Assembly (NCBI RefSeq): GCF_900215155.1
Contig: NZ_LT907980.1
Span: forward strand, 124,001-188,000
Source of the DNA: Marinobacter sp. LV10R510-11A
GTDB lineage: Bacteria > Pseudomonadota > Gammaproteobacteria > Pseudomonadales > Oleiphilaceae
DNA: 64,000 bases
Reading direction: 5' to 3'
The notes under the pieces were generated by a model, which saw only the letters and a list, made by a program, of their open reading frames with translations, was not told where the DNA came from and searched no databases. The translations under genes and the position numbers were made by a program. Shown here piece after piece: positions 50,804-61,768 of the stretch. The number at the start of each line of letters is the position of its first letter. Position 1 is the stretch's first letter.

Positions 50804-51346
50804 ATGTCTATATTATTGTTTGTTTTCATTATCATGCCGATTGCTGAAATGGCGGTGCTCATTCAGGTTGGTGGCATGATTGGTGTGTTCAACACCATTG
50901 GCTTTGTTCTACTGACGGCGGTTATTGGTGCCTGGCTGCTTCGCCAGCAAGGTATGGCAACGCTGCTTAAGGCTAACCAGCGCCTTAGCAGCGGTGAACT
51001 GCCTGCAAAAGAAGTGGCCGAAGGGTTGATCTTGGCTGTTGGTGGTGTGCTTTTGATCACTCCTGGATTTATTACCGATGCCTTCGGGTTTCTCTGTCTC
51101 ATTCCTTTTACTCGATACTGGCTATCTGCCTTGGCCTTGAGGCGCATGGTGGCTTCAAGCAAGAGCGGCGGGTTCTATTTTCGGGCCGGTGGTGGCCAAA
51201 GCCCGTTTGGGCAAGAGCCCTTTGGTGATCGTAATAACCCCTTTGGTCAGCAGCGCCCGTTTGATCGCGATGGCAGCGGCGACATTATTGAAGGGGAGTA
51301 CCGGGATGAGACCAAAACCGACCATGATCGCCTTGATAAAAAGTAA
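50804..51346 (+). CDS. fxsA: FxsA membrane protein
   Basis: A 180-residue FxsA: membrane segments LLFVFIIMPIAEMAVLIQVG and GFVLLTAVIGAWLLRQQG, then GLILAVGGVLLITPGFITDA, and a cytoplasmic Gly/Phe/Arg-rich tail (GQEPFGDRNNPFGQQRPFDR). In E. coli, excess FxsA relieves exclusion of phage T7 by the F plasmid. GAGCCTG precedes the ATG. Immediately upstream is the IS605 right end. It is followed by groES-groEL, as in many gammaproteobacteria. Confidence 0.93.
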   Translation: MSILLFVFIIMPIAEMAVLIQVGGMIGVFNTIGFVLLTAVIGAWLLRQQGMATLLKANQRLSSGELPAKEVAEGLILAVGGVLLITPGFITDAFGFLCLIPFTRYWLSALALRRMVASSKSGGFYFRAGGGQSPFGQEPFGDRNNPFGQQRPFDRDGSGDIIEGEYRDETKTDHDRLDKK

Positions 51347-51367
51347 AAAGATTTATCGAATCGGGTG

Positions 51368-51394
51368 TTGAAAAGCCCGGTGCCAGCCCCACAT
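51368..51394 (+). promoter_or_regulatory. sigma-32 heat-shock promoter of groES-groEL
   Basis: TTGAAA (51368-51373), 13 bases, CCCCACAT (51387-51394). The E. coli groE promoter has CTTGAA-N13-CCCCATTT. It lies 180 bases upstream of groES, giving a long 5' untranslated region. Confidence 0.75.
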
Positions 51395-51573
51395 AGGATT
51401 CACAAGTTTGCTGCAGGCTGATACCGGCTCGAAAACAGCAGGTTAGAAGCCGAGCATTTTTGTCGGATTGCCGCAAGAAGCGTGCCCCGATTTGCCGGGG
51501 CCACATGAGGAAATCCGGCCATAAACAGCAAATGTCATTGCCACATTAATCTGACTATTGGAGACACCGAGCA

Positions 51574-51861
51574 ATGAAGATTCGTCCGTTACACGATCGT
51601 GTTGTTGTACGCCGTAAAGAAGAAGAAGAGAAAACTGCGGGTGGCATCGTGCTGCCAGGTAACGCTAAAGAGAAGCCGTCTCAGGGTGAGGTTATAGCCG
51701 TGGGCAACGGTCGCGTTCTGGAAAATGGTGAAACTCTTGCTGTGGCAGTCAAAGCGGGTGATACCGTGGTATTTGGCCAATATGCCGGCAACACCGTAAA
51801 AATCGACGGTGAAGAGCTGCTCATCATGAGCGAGAGCGACATTTACGGCGTGCTTGAGTGA
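51574..51861 (+). CDS. groS: GroES co-chaperonin
   Basis: The 95-residue heptamer-forming lid of Gro[22 protein letters not shown] starts the beta-barrel. The mobile loop [20 protein letters not shown] and the [19 protein letters not shown] strand are intact. Cotranscribed with groEL 78 bases on. Confidence 0.98.
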   Translation: MKIRPLHDRVVVRRKEEEEKTAGGIVLPGNAKEKPSQGEVIAVGNGRVLENGETLAVAVKAGDTVVFGQYAGNTVKIDGEELLIMSESDIYGVLE

Positions 51862-51921
51862 TCGCGGAAGCAATTCGCACGAACAGTCATTCCCCCGATT
51901 GATTCAACGAATTCGGTTTAA

Positions 51922-53583
<1,662 letters not shown>

Positions 53584-53599
53584 TGCCGGTCACGCTTTA

Positions 53600-53646
53600 A
53601 AAAACCCCGCGTTGGTTCACACTGACGCGGGGTTTTTGTTTTTTTG
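53600..53646 (+). terminator. groEL terminator
   Basis: AACCCCGCGT (53603-53612) with ACGCGGGGTT (53624-53633), followed by TTTGTTTTTTT. Confidence 0.9.
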
Positions 53647-53710
53647 TCATGGACTTGGCCGGCTTGTTTGTTAGACTCGGCAACCGGTCAAACTGTCTGT
53701 GTGTAACCGA

Positions 53711-54502
53711 ATGAGTGACGCTGAACCAAAACCTTTTCTTCGCCCTGGCAAGCTATTTTTGCTTGTGTTGCTCGGGCTGTTTGTTTACCTAGGTGCACTC
53801 ATAGCTTTTATTCCCGCTGGCTGGGTTTGGCATAAGGCCTCTCCCTATGTTTCGTTACCGCCTCAGGTGCAGGTGCAACAGGTGGCTGGCAGGGTGTGGG
53901 ATGGTGCGGCTGGTGTGGTTATTTCGGGCTTCCCGATACGTGTTCAATGGCAACTGGGCTGGCCATCTATTACCGCGCTGGAGCAGCCAGTGCGAATTTC
54001 GGTGGAATCTCTGCAGTCGTCTGTTTCCGGTGATATAGCCCTTGGCTGGCCGGCAAATGTGCGGGTGAATGCTCGTGGCCAGGTTGCAGTGGCAGAGTTT
54101 GAAGATTTAATTCGCCGCAGTGGTGGCGCCATGATTGAAGGCGATGTGAGCATCGACCGCCTGGAATTGGCGTGGGCCGACGATCGCATTGTGCGCGCGG
54201 ATGGCCTTGGCCGATGGGCAGGTGGCCGGGTGAGTTGGCCCATGGGAAGCCAGACTGGCCAGGCAGATTTCCCGCCCATGCAGGTCAACTTGGACACCAC
54301 AGACGGTGGTGTGGCGTTGGTGGTTGCGGAGCAGGCGGGTAATGGCCCAGTTGCAGATGCCAATATTCTATGGAACGGGATGATGGAGTTGCGGGTTTAC
54401 AAGCGCATGATTGATCTGGCCGGCCAACCCTGGCCAGATTCCGCGAGCCCCGATGATGTTGTGTTCCGTGTAAGGCAGCCGCTGTTACCGGGGGCGCGCT
54501 GA
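53711..54502 (+). CDS. gspN: type II secretion protein N
   Basis: A 263-residue inner-membrane protein. A short cytoplasmic head is followed by one membrane segment (LFLLVLLGLFVYLGALIAF), then a periplasmic domain with AGRVWDGAAGVVISGFPIRV, the usual GspN pattern. It is an auxiliary subunit that stabilises the secretion platform. ATG 53711; a GTG at 53699 is possible. The stop overlaps the gspC start (TGATG). Confidence 0.85.
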   Translation: MSDAEPKPFLRPGKLFLLVLLGLFVYLGALIAFIPAGWVWHKASPYVSLPPQVQVQQVAGRVWDGAAGVVISGFPIRVQWQLGWPSITALEQPVRISVESLQSSVSGDIALGWPANVRVNARGQVAVAEFEDLIRRSGGAMIEGDVSIDRLELAWADDRIVRADGLGRWAGGRVSWPMGSQTGQADFPPMQVNLDTTDGGVALVVAEQAGNGPVADANILWNGMMELRVYKRMIDLAGQPWPDSASPDDVVFRVRQPLLPGAR

Positions 54503-55359
54503 TGGTTGCTATGCCGGCCCAAGAAACCCAGCACAGGATTGCGAAAGTAATCGCCAATCTTTTGCTTGTGTGGCTGGTGGTGTACCTAAGTGTGGCTGTG
54601 GCGAACATCACCTGGCTTTTTGCCTGGCAGGACAAACCGGTTGCGGTTGCTCCGGCGGGAGGCGCAGCAGGCGCTCAGGCTTTTGCGAGCTCGGGCGGTT
54701 ACCCCATAGCTAGCTATGAGTTTTTTGGCCGGCCAGAAACCCTAGGTGAAGTGGCCGATGCCGTTAAACGTTCTGCCCCTGAAACCGGGTTAAGGCTGCG
54801 GCTTGAAGGCGTTCTGGTAGGACAGCGCCCGGAAGACTCTGGTGCTATAGTGGCCGGAAGCGACGGTGAAGCCATGTGGTACCGTGTGGGTGATTTGATG
54901 CCCGGCAATATCGAGTTGGCAGAGGTGGAGCCGGGGCGCATACTGATCCGCCGTGGTGGCCGCTACGAATCCTTGACCTTTGAAGAGGATGACGTGTCCA
55001 CAATGGTTGCAGAGGTGGCTCAAGAGCCGGCAGAATCATCACCGGAAGCGTTTCTTGATAATGCCCGGCAACAACTAGACAGCGCAGGTGCCGCCGCACT
55101 GACGCCTTATGGCCTTAGCCCTGCGGATGACAGCGGTGGTTCGGGCTACGTGTATGACGGCTCTAATGCCATGCTGAACGCTGTGAATCTCAAAGCCGGA
55201 GACGTGATTACTGCCATCAACGGGCAACGCCTGGGTGATGTGCAACAGGATAGGTCGCTGCTGGAAAGCTGGCGCGGCCAAGCCAGTTTGGATATAGAAA
55301 TCGAACGTGACGGGTCTTTCCTCACTATAAGTTATGCCATACCTGAGCAGTGGCGCTGA
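54502..55359 (+). CDS. gspC: type II secretion protein C
   Basis: A 285-residue inner-membrane protein linking the secretin to the platform. One membrane segment (residues about 18-42: VIANLLLVWLVVYLSVAVAN), the homology-region domain (GVLVGQRPEDSGAIVAGSDG, then VGDLMPGNIELAEVEPGRIL), and a C-terminal PDZ-like domain (LKAGDVITAINGQRLGDVQQ). It overlaps gspN and precedes gspD. Confidence 0.92.
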   Translation: MVAMPAQETQHRIAKVIANLLLVWLVVYLSVAVANITWLFAWQDKPVAVAPAGGAAGAQAFASSGGYPIASYEFFGRPETLGEVADAVKRSAPETGLRLRLEGVLVGQRPEDSGAIVAGSDGEAMWYRVGDLMPGNIELAEVEPGRILIRRGGRYESLTFEEDDVSTMVAEVAQEPAESSPEAFLDNARQQLDSAGAAALTPYGLSPADDSGGSGYVYDGSNAMLNAVNLKAGDVITAINGQRLGDVQQDRSLLESWRGQASLDIEIERDGSFLTISYAIPEQWR

Positions 55360-55391
55360 CAGGGTTCATCGATACAGGACGATATCGCCAG

Positions 55392-57335
55392 ATGTATAAC
55401 CACAAGACAAATTTTCTGCGGGCCCTCGCTCTGCTTATTCTTCTTCCAATGATGTCGGCAGCGTATGGCCAGGATGAAACCTGGCGGCTGAATCTTAAAG
55501 ACGCGGATATACGTGCCTTTGTTACTCAGGTGGCAGATATTACCGGTTTCAGTTTTGTGGTGGACCCCCGGGTAAAAGGGAAGGTTACCGTGCTTTCCAG
55601 TGCCCCGATGAACAAGTTTGAGATTTATGATCTGTTCCTTGCGGTGCTGAATGTGCATGGTTTTACCGCTATTCCCGGCGAGCAGGTCATCAAGATTGTG
55701 CAACAGGTGGATGCCAAACAGTCTGCTGAAGAGCTAAGCCGTTTCCCTAGCGTTCCCTCTGAGCAGCTTATAACCCGGGTTATCCAGATTGATAACGCCA
55801 ACGCCTTGGAGCTGGTGCCCATTCTTCGGCCTTTGGTGGCAAAGTATGGCCACCTTGCCGGTGTGGCCGCAGCCAATGCCCTGATTATCAGTGACCACGC
55901 TTCCAACATTAAGCGCATGGAGCAGATTGTTCGCGAGCTGGACAGCCCCTCCAAGTACGAAGTGGAGGTGATCAAGCTTAAGGAAGCTTGGGTGGGCGAT
56001 ATGGTGGTTCTGTTGCAAGAGCTGGCTCCGGATGAGTTAGGTCGCGGGGGTAACGACAATTCTGCGAGAAAATACAGTGTTACCGCCGATGAGCGTAGCA
56101 ACCGCCTGATCCTTCGGGGCGATGAAACCTTCCGCGGTAAGATGCGCGGCCTGATCGTGCAACTGGATCAGCCCTCTGCCAGTGGCGGGGCGACCAAGGT
56201 TATCCGCCTAAAGCATGCGGATGCGAAGAGCCTTACTGAGCTTTTGACAGGCGTGATGGGTGAGCTGACTAAGGAAGGTGCCGGTGGCGGCGCCAGCAAC
56301 AAGCCCCAGGGTAATTTCGCGGTGTTTGCAGATGAGGGGCTGAATGCCCTGGTGGTTCGTGGCGAGCCTTCTCTGATGCAGGAAGCCGAGGAAATTGTTG
56401 CCGCGCTGGATGTGCGCCGTGCGCAGGTATTGATTGAAGCCGCCATTGTAGAAATTAGCGATGAGCTGGGGCAGGATCTTGGCGCTCAGGTCGCCTTGGG
56501 TGATGAGTCTGGCTCTTCCACGCCAGTAATGGGAACAAACTTTGGTAACGTAGGTAAGAGCTTGGGCGATGTGCTTGGCGCAATACTCACGGAATCTGCC
56601 ATTGCGCCAGCCATTGGGGGTATCACCGTAGGAGCCGGCCAGCGAAACGAAAATGGCATAAGCTGGGGCATTCTTTTGCAGGCGCTTTCTACTTCTGCAG
56701 CCGCCAACCTGCTGTCGACGCCGAGTCTCATCACCCTAGACAACCAGGAAGCGGAAATTATTGTAGGCCAGAACGTTCCGTTCCGCACCGGGCAGTCCAG
56801 CGTGGCGGGCGATGGATTGGCCAACCCGTTTACCACGATTGAGCGTCGGGATATTGGCCTGACCCTGAAGGTGACCCCAACCATCAGTGCGGATGGCTTG
56901 GTGAGGCTTGTGGTGGAGCAGACCACAGAGAGTGTGGCCGATAGTATTGAAGATGCTTCGGATATTGTGACGAATAAACGTGAAATCAAAACAACCGTGC
57001 TGGCGGATGATGGTGAAACCATTGTATTGGGTGGCCTTACCCGTGATGACTACATGGTAAACACGAGCAAGGTTCCGCTGCTGGGCGATATTCCCTATAT
57101 TGGGCGCTTGTTTTCATCAGAGTCTGAGCGCCGGGTAAAGCGCAATTTGTTGGTATTTTTGCGTCCGAAGATCTTGCTGGATAAGGGTGACGCGGTTGCT
57201 GCAACAGCGGAGAAATTCAATAAACTCTGGAAGGTAAACTTGGATATCCGCGATAAGCTCGGCCTACCAGAACGAAGAGCTAACCCGGGCGTTGATGCGC
57301 TTTTCAGCCCGGGGGAGGGTGAGTTGGCCCAGTAA
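55392..57335 (+). CDS. gspD: type II secretion secretin GspD
   Basis: The 647-residue outer-membrane channel protein. Signal peptide (LALLILLPMMSAAYG), N0 domain (LNLKDADIRAFVTQVADITG), three N-type KH-like domains (IDNANALELVPILRPLVAK and later copies), and the secretin core with VPLLGDIPYIGRLFSSE. ATG 55392 is used; a GTG at 55350 overlaps gspC. The gsp operon stops here. gspE and others are not adjacent, so the rest of the system must be elsewhere. Confidence 0.95.
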   Translation: MYNHKTNFLRALALLILLPMMSAAYGQDETWRLNLKDADIRAFVTQVADITGFSFVVDPRVKGKVTVLSSAPMNKFEIYDLFLAVLNVHGFTAIPGEQVIKIVQQVDAKQSAEELSRFPSVPSEQLITRVIQIDNANALELVPILRPLVAKYGHLAGVAAANALIISDHASNIKRMEQIVRELDSPSKYEVEVIKLKEAWVGDMVVLLQELAPDELGRGGNDNSARKYSVTADERSNRLILRGDETFRGKMRGLIVQLDQPSASGGATKVIRLKHADAKSLTELLTGVMGELTKEGAGGGASNKPQGNFAVFADEGLNALVVRGEPSLMQEAEEIVAALDVRRAQVLIEAAIVEISDELGQDLGAQVALGDESGSSTPVMGTNFGNVGKSLGDVLGAILTESAIAPAIGGITVGAGQRNENGISWGILLQALSTSAAANLLSTPSLITLDNQEAEIIVGQNVPFRTGQSSVAGDGLANPFTTIERRDIGLTLKVTPTISADGLVRLVVEQTTESVADSIEDASDIVTNKREIKTTVLADDGETIVLGGLTRDDYMVNTSKVPLLGDIPYIGRLFSSESERRVKRNLLVFLRPKILLDKGDAVAATAEKFNKLWKVNLDIRDKLGLPERRANPGVDALFSPGEGELAQ

Positions 57336-57362
57336 GCCAGCTTTCTACTCACACTACCTTCT

Positions 57363-57760
57363 TCACACCACCTTTTTCGGAAGTAAGTTGAGGCATTCCG
57401 CTTTCTGCTGCTCGTTCAAATCACTGATAAGTAGGGCGTAGCAGAGTTGAATGGCACCCGCCCGGGTATACAGCAAGCCACGAAAGGTTGACGGCAGGCG
57501 CTGCAATAGCTTAATAGCAAAATCTTCGCCTTCCGGGCTGATTGTTCCGACTCGCTCCGATAACTTTTGTGTGCTGGCAAAACCTGATGCAGCTGATGGT
57601 CAGCCCTCGCCCGCCGCTGTAAAACGACGAGCGAAGCAGAAAGCCGCCTATCTGGCCGATCATTAGAATGCCAGAAAGCAGGGCAATAAGGCGCACGAGA
57701 AGGCTGGTGTTGCGCCGGGCACTGGCCTGGCGCCTGGAAAAATCCTGGATGAGCCATGTT
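57363..57760 (-). pseudogene. M48-type peptidase gene remnant next to lemA
   Basis: One minus-strand frame reads DFSRRQASARRNTSLLVRLI, like the first membrane segment of the M48 peptidases that often follow lemA. After frame changes, a C-terminal piece follows (EGEDFAIKLLQRLPSTFRGL and LCYALLISDLNEQQKAECLN) ending LPKKVV. The HExxH zinc motif and about 500 residues between are gone. Convergent with gspD. Confidence 0.55.
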
Positions 57761-57768
57761 TCAGGGCC

Positions 57769-58356
57769 TTAAAAGGCCACTTTGGGCACTTGTCGGGCCT
57801 CTGGCGTCTCAAGTTCCAGTTGCGAGGTTTCTTTGAATGAGAGCATGCCAGCGATCACGTTGTTGGGGAATTGCTCGCGGTAGATGTTGTAGCTCATCAC
57901 GCCATCGTTATAAGCCTGGCGGGCAAAGGAAACCCGGTTCTCTGTGCTCGAAAGCTCTTCCATCAGTTGCTGGATGGTTTCGTTGGCTTTCAGGTCGGGA
58001 TAGTTTTCAGCCACCGCATAAAAATTAGCAAGGGCCTTGGTAAGTAGGTTCTCGGCGCCACTGAGGCGTTGAATCTTGGTGCCGTCTCCTGGGTCTTTGG
58101 CGGCATCTTTCTGGGCACTTACGGCGTTGTTCCGGGCTTCCATAACCTGGGTCAGCGTTGATTTCTCGTGCACAAGGTAGGCTTTTGCGGCTTCGACCAG
58201 GTTGGGAATAAGATCGTGCCGACGCTGGAGTTGCACATCAATCTGGGCAAAACCATTTTTGAACTGGTTGCGCAGAGACACCAGGCGGTTGTAGATAAAA
58301 ACCGGATAGATTGCTGCGACAGCAATAATGATCAGGCCAATAATGGTGGTTCCCAT
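57769..58356 (-). CDS. lemA: LemA family protein
   Basis: A 195-residue protein with one N-terminal membrane anchor (TIIGLIIIAVAAIYPVFIYN), then a long helical domain: LRNQFKNGFAQIDVQLQRRH, DLIPNLVEAAKAYLVHEKST and NRVSFARQAYNDGVMSYNIY. LemA proteins are commonly found with M48 peptidases. The partner downstream is a deletion remnant, so lemA has lost its operon mate. Confidence 0.93.
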   Translation of the reverse strand: MGTTIIGLIIIAVAAIYPVFIYNRLVSLRNQFKNGFAQIDVQLQRRHDLIPNLVEAAKAYLVHEKSTLTQVMEARNNAVSAQKDAAKDPGDGTKIQRLSGAENLLTKALANFYAVAENYPDLKANETIQQLMEELSSTENRVSFARQAYNDGVMSYNIYREQFPNNVIAGMLSFKETSQLELETPEARQVPKVAF

Positions 58357-58379
58357 GGCAACTCCTCACAGGTAATGAA

Positions 58380-60440
58380 TCAGGCGTTATTTTCTATGAT
58401 TTTTTGGTGGAATCCCTGAACAAACGTCTCAAAAACCGCAGGGCGCAGAGGTTTACTGAAGAAGTATCCCTGTGCCAGCTTGCAGCCGCGCTGGCTCAGG
58501 TAATATTCCTGTTCTGCCGTTTCCACACCTTCAGCAACGACGGTCAAGTTGAGGCTTCGGCCGAGATCGATAATGGTGTTGGTGATACGGGTGTCTTCCT
58601 CGTTAATGAGCAGATCCCGAATAAACTGCTTATCGATCTTCAGGTGCTGTACCGGCATTTTCTTGAGATAGGTAAGAGATGAGTAGCCGGTACCAAAGTC
58701 ATCTACCGCAAGGCTGATGCCCGCCCGGTTCAGAGCGTGAAGTTTGGCGACTGCATCTGACAGGTTGGTCATAAAGCTGGTTTCTGTGACTTCCAGCTCT
58801 AGGCGGCCTGCGGGAATATCGTAGCGCTTCAGGGTGCCTAGGATGTCATCCACAATGCGATCTTGGCGTAACTGTACGGCAGACAAATTCACAGCGACGC
58901 GTAGGGGTAACCCCTTGTCTGCCCACAGCTTGGCTTGCAGGCAGGCCTGCTCCAGAACCCACTGGCCTATCTCAACGATGGACCCATTGTTCTCTGAAAC
59001 TGGAATAAAGTAATCCGGCGGCACCAGCCCGCGCACTGGGTGTTCCCAACGGAGTAGGGCTTCTGCGCCTATTACCCGTTTCGTTTGAAGATCTATCTGG
59101 GGCTGGTAAACCAGGTGAAACTGGTCCATTGCCAGAGCTTGCGAAAGGTCTTTTTCGAGCTGTTTGCGGTCGCGGATTTCTTGGTCGATGCTTGCCACGT
59201 AAAATTGGAAATGATCCCGGCCCTTTTGTTTGGCCAGCATCATGGTCTGTTCCGCGCTCTGGAGTAGTCGATCTGGCTGGATGGCGTCGGAGGGGTATAG
59301 AGCAATACCCAGGGTTGCCGTCATGGAAACATTATGGCCTTCCACTCCCATGGTTTCACTGATTCTCGCCAGAATGGCTTCCGCGGTATCTGCCGCCTGA
59401 AAACCGTCTTTGAGCCCTTTCTCAACAATAACAAACTGATCACCGCCAAGGCGGGCTATGGTGAAACGTGAGCCGTTCAGGCAGCTCATAAGCCGGTCTG
59501 CGACGGTTTGTAAGGTGAGATCGCCAGTGCGAAAGCCGCATTGATCGTTAATGGATTTAAAGTCATCAATGCCGCAAACAATGACGGATAAAAGAGTGTG
59601 GTTGCGCTTAGATTCTTCAATATCCGCCTGCAGCATGTCCATAAAACTGTCCCGGCTGAGCAGCCCGGTAAGCTGGTCGTAGCGGGCGAGCCGGCTCACT
59701 CTGTCTTCCGCTTCACGTTGGCGTTCTTGGCTTTTTCCAATGGCAATAAGCAGAGTATTCGTGGCTTTAACCCAGTGCCCAAGTTCGTCCTTTTCATGAC
59801 CAGATGGCGTGGCAATCAAGCGGTCATCCGGGTGCGCAGGGTCCACCTGTTTCACGGAATTTACAATGCGCAAAAGTGGACGGGTAAGCAGCATGTAAAA
59901 AACGAAGTACAGCACCATTCCCAAGATCACAGCCGTAGCAATGACGGAGGTGAATGTGACGATGGCACGACCCAGCCAAATGTTGGCAGCCGGCGCGGTA
60001 TCGTAGTGAACAACAAAGTAGCCGTATACGGTGTCTGAATTGCCGTTGCGCATCAGTTCGGTGCGGAATTGGCGCTCGGCACCAAACATCCAGTTAATCA
60101 ACGGGCGGAATACGCTTTCGGTCAAAGGCCGCTCTCGGGAGCTCAAGGGCTCGCCGTTGGCGTGAAGAATCTGGGCTAGGCGTACTGCTTCCCGAGCAAA
60201 AAGGCCGTCGACGACTTGATTTGCCAAGTCGGCGTCGATGCTGAACACAGCTTGCGTGGACGCATCTTTAACCATGGCGATGGTCTGGCTGGCCTGGTTG
60301 TCCAGGTCAGTCGAAACGCGTTGTGCATCGAGTACTACCTGTATGGCACTGACAATCACACCGCTGATCAGTGCGACGGCAAGTATCCACCGAAGGATGC
60401 GGTAGTCAAGGCGGTTTTCTACCTTAAAAGATTTGTGCAT
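58380..60440 (-). CDS. membrane GGDEF-EAL c-di-GMP protein
   Basis: A 686-residue sensor. First membrane segment at about 15-36, a periplasmic domain to about 170, second membrane segment (VTFTSVIATAVILGMVLYFV), a HAMP-like linker (PLLRIVNSVKQVDPAHPDDR). The GGDEF domain has IARLGGDQFVIVE in place of GGDEF, a mildly altered site. The EAL domain is complete: GAEALLRWEHPVRGL, ELEVTETSFM, VDDFGTGYSSLTYLKKMPV and VVAEGVETAEQ. It is most likely a c-di-GMP phosphodiesterase. Confidence 0.93.
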   Translation of the reverse strand: MHKSFKVENRLDYRILRWILAVALISGVIVSAIQVVLDAQRVSTDLDNQASQTIAMVKDASTQAVFSIDADLANQVVDGLFAREAVRLAQILHANGEPLSSRERPLTESVFRPLINWMFGAERQFRTELMRNGNSDTVYGYFVVHYDTAPAANIWLGRAIVTFTSVIATAVILGMVLYFVFYMLLTRPLLRIVNSVKQVDPAHPDDRLIATPSGHEKDELGHWVKATNTLLIAIGKSQERQREAEDRVSRLARYDQLTGLLSRDSFMDMLQADIEESKRNHTLLSVIVCGIDDFKSINDQCGFRTGDLTLQTVADRLMSCLNGSRFTIARLGGDQFVIVEKGLKDGFQAADTAEAILARISETMGVEGHNVSMTATLGIALYPSDAIQPDRLLQSAEQTMMLAKQKGRDHFQFYVASIDQEIRDRKQLEKDLSQALAMDQFHLVYQPQIDLQTKRVIGAEALLRWEHPVRGLVPPDYFIPVSENNGSIVEIGQWVLEQACLQAKLWADKGLPLRVAVNLSAVQLRQDRIVDDILGTLKRYDIPAGRLELEVTETSFMTNLSDAVAKLHALNRAGISLAVDDFGTGYSSLTYLKKMPVQHLKIDKQFIRDLLINEEDTRITNTIIDLGRSLNLTVVAEGVETAEQEYYLSQRGCKLAQGYFFSKPLRPAVFETFVQGFHQKIIENNA

Positions 60441-60610
60441 TCAGACCTGTCTTTAGCCTGTTCGTCAGGCGCCCATATTCTTGTAGAACACATTGCCGAC
60501 AACGCGGATTATGGTTCACGTTAAACTACTGTGTAGGGAGAGTATCGGCGATTTTTTTAAATACTTCAGGGTACTGTCGTTTCAATTTGTAAATTTAGTG
60601 AATGGTCATA

Positions 60611-60631
60611 TAAAAAACGCCCACTAGTAGC
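60611..60631 (-). terminator. left half of the sodB terminator, split by an insertion
   Basis: AAAAAACGCCC (60612-60622) plus the 9-bp duplication ACTAGTAGC. Rejoined with GGGCGTTT (63777-63784), it forms the stem AACGCCC-loop-GGGCGTT with a T-run on the minus strand. The IS entered the loop. As split, the minus-strand terminator of sodB is 3.1 kb away from its other half. Confidence 0.7.
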
Positions 60632-60705
60632 CAAGCCATTTACCTTAAGTGTGGCTGAGGTTACTGACAAAACCGCTAGAAGCGCCTATACTACTGTATA
60701 TACAG

Positions 60706-61739
60706 GGCGCTGTTGTGCTTACCTGTTGGTGGTCTACACTTACTCCATACCTGAATGTATTTGGAGGCTACCGTGCAGCACGATGATTTCAACGACCTTC
60801 TACGCCGCGTTCCTGACTTCACCACCCCACAGCTGAAAAAGCTACGGCATCATATTGAAAAACGCGTCAAACTGGATGCTGTTTACGAGACGCTGACGGC
60901 CAGTGAAGAGGCGGTTACCCAGTGCCCTTATTGTCAGTCCAAGATGTTTATTCGCTGGGGATCATCCGGGAATGAGCGCCAGCGCTACCGCTGTAAACAT
61001 TGCGCAAAGACCTTCAACGCGCTGGTGGGTAGCCCGCTGTACCGCATGCGTAAAGAAGAGCTCTGGCTAGAGTATGTGGAAACGATGCGCTATGGCCTAT
61101 CCCTACGCAAAGCGGCCAAGGTGACCGGTGTCAGCCTACGCACGGCCTTTCGCTGGCGTCATGCCTTTCTAAGCAGTCCCAGAGATCATAAGGCTACGTC
61201 GTTGTCCGGCATCATCGAGGCCGACGAGACATTCCTGCCGGAGTCCTTCAAGGGAAAAAAGACGATGCCTCGGCCAGCCCGTAAACGTGGGGGCGGTAAG
61301 GTGACTCAGGTGCCCATCGCATTGGCGCTGGATCGCTCCGGACACATTACCCACCATGTTCTAGAGCACGACACTAAGGAGGAAATTATCGCAGCCTTGG
61401 CCCCAGTGATCCGCGAGAACTCCGTCTTGTGCACAGATGGCAACCTTTCCTATGTAGAAATGGTGAAGACGTTTGACCATCTTGAGCATAAGCGATTGAT
61501 TGCGAAGGATAACAGCCGGGTTGTTGAGGGTGTTTACCACATCCAGACCCTGAACAATTTTACCCAACGCTGGAAGGGTTGGCTTAAGCGCTTCCACGGT
61601 GTCGGAACGGCCCGCGTGGACAATTACCTGGCGTGGTTCCGCTTTATGGACGAAAGGGAGGAGTTTCAAGATATTGTTTGGGTTCGGGAGGCGATTCCCA
61701 GTTTGGAATGGCCTACCAACAGGTAAGCACAACAGCGCC
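60706..61739 (+). mobile_element. IS1595-family insertion nested in the larger IS
   Basis: 1034 bases with 8-bp target duplication ATATACAG (60698-60705 and 61740-61747) and 25-base inverted ends beginning GGCGCTGTTGTGCTTACC. The site is the loop of a hairpin whose arms (GAAGCGCCTATACT 60679-60692; AGTATAGGCGCTTC 61750-61763, then TTTTT) form a terminator near the left end of the larger IS. Confidence 0.92.
60773..61726 (+). CDS. IS1595-family transposase
   Basis: A 317-residue ISXO2-type DDE transposase. The N-terminal zinc finger is CPYCQSKMFIRWG...YRCKHCAKTFNAL, then helix-turn-helix GLSLRKAAKVTGVSLRTAFR. Catalytic region: GIIEADETFLPESFKG (first acid), VLCTDGNLSYVEM (Asp), then LNNFTQRWKGWLKRFHGVGT and a final YLAWFRF helix. 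GTG 60773 is chosen since GGAGG lies six bases before it; ATG 60755 has none. Intact, so the element may be active. Confidence 0.92.
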   Translation: MQHDDFNDLLRRVPDFTTPQLKKLRHHIEKRVKLDAVYETLTASEEAVTQCPYCQSKMFIRWGSSGNERQRYRCKHCAKTFNALVGSPLYRMRKEELWLEYVETMRYGLSLRKAAKVTGVSLRTAFRWRHAFLSSPRDHKATSLSGIIEADETFLPESFKGKKTMPRPARKRGGGKVTQVPIALALDRSGHITHHVLEHDTKEEIIAALAPVIRENSVLCTDGNLSYVEMVKTFDHLEHKRLIAKDNSRVVEGVYHIQTLNNFTQRWKGWLKRFHGVGTARVDNYLAWFRFMDEREEFQDIVWVREAIPSLEWPTNR

Positions 61740-61768
61740 ATATACAGACAGTATAGGCGCTTCTTTTT

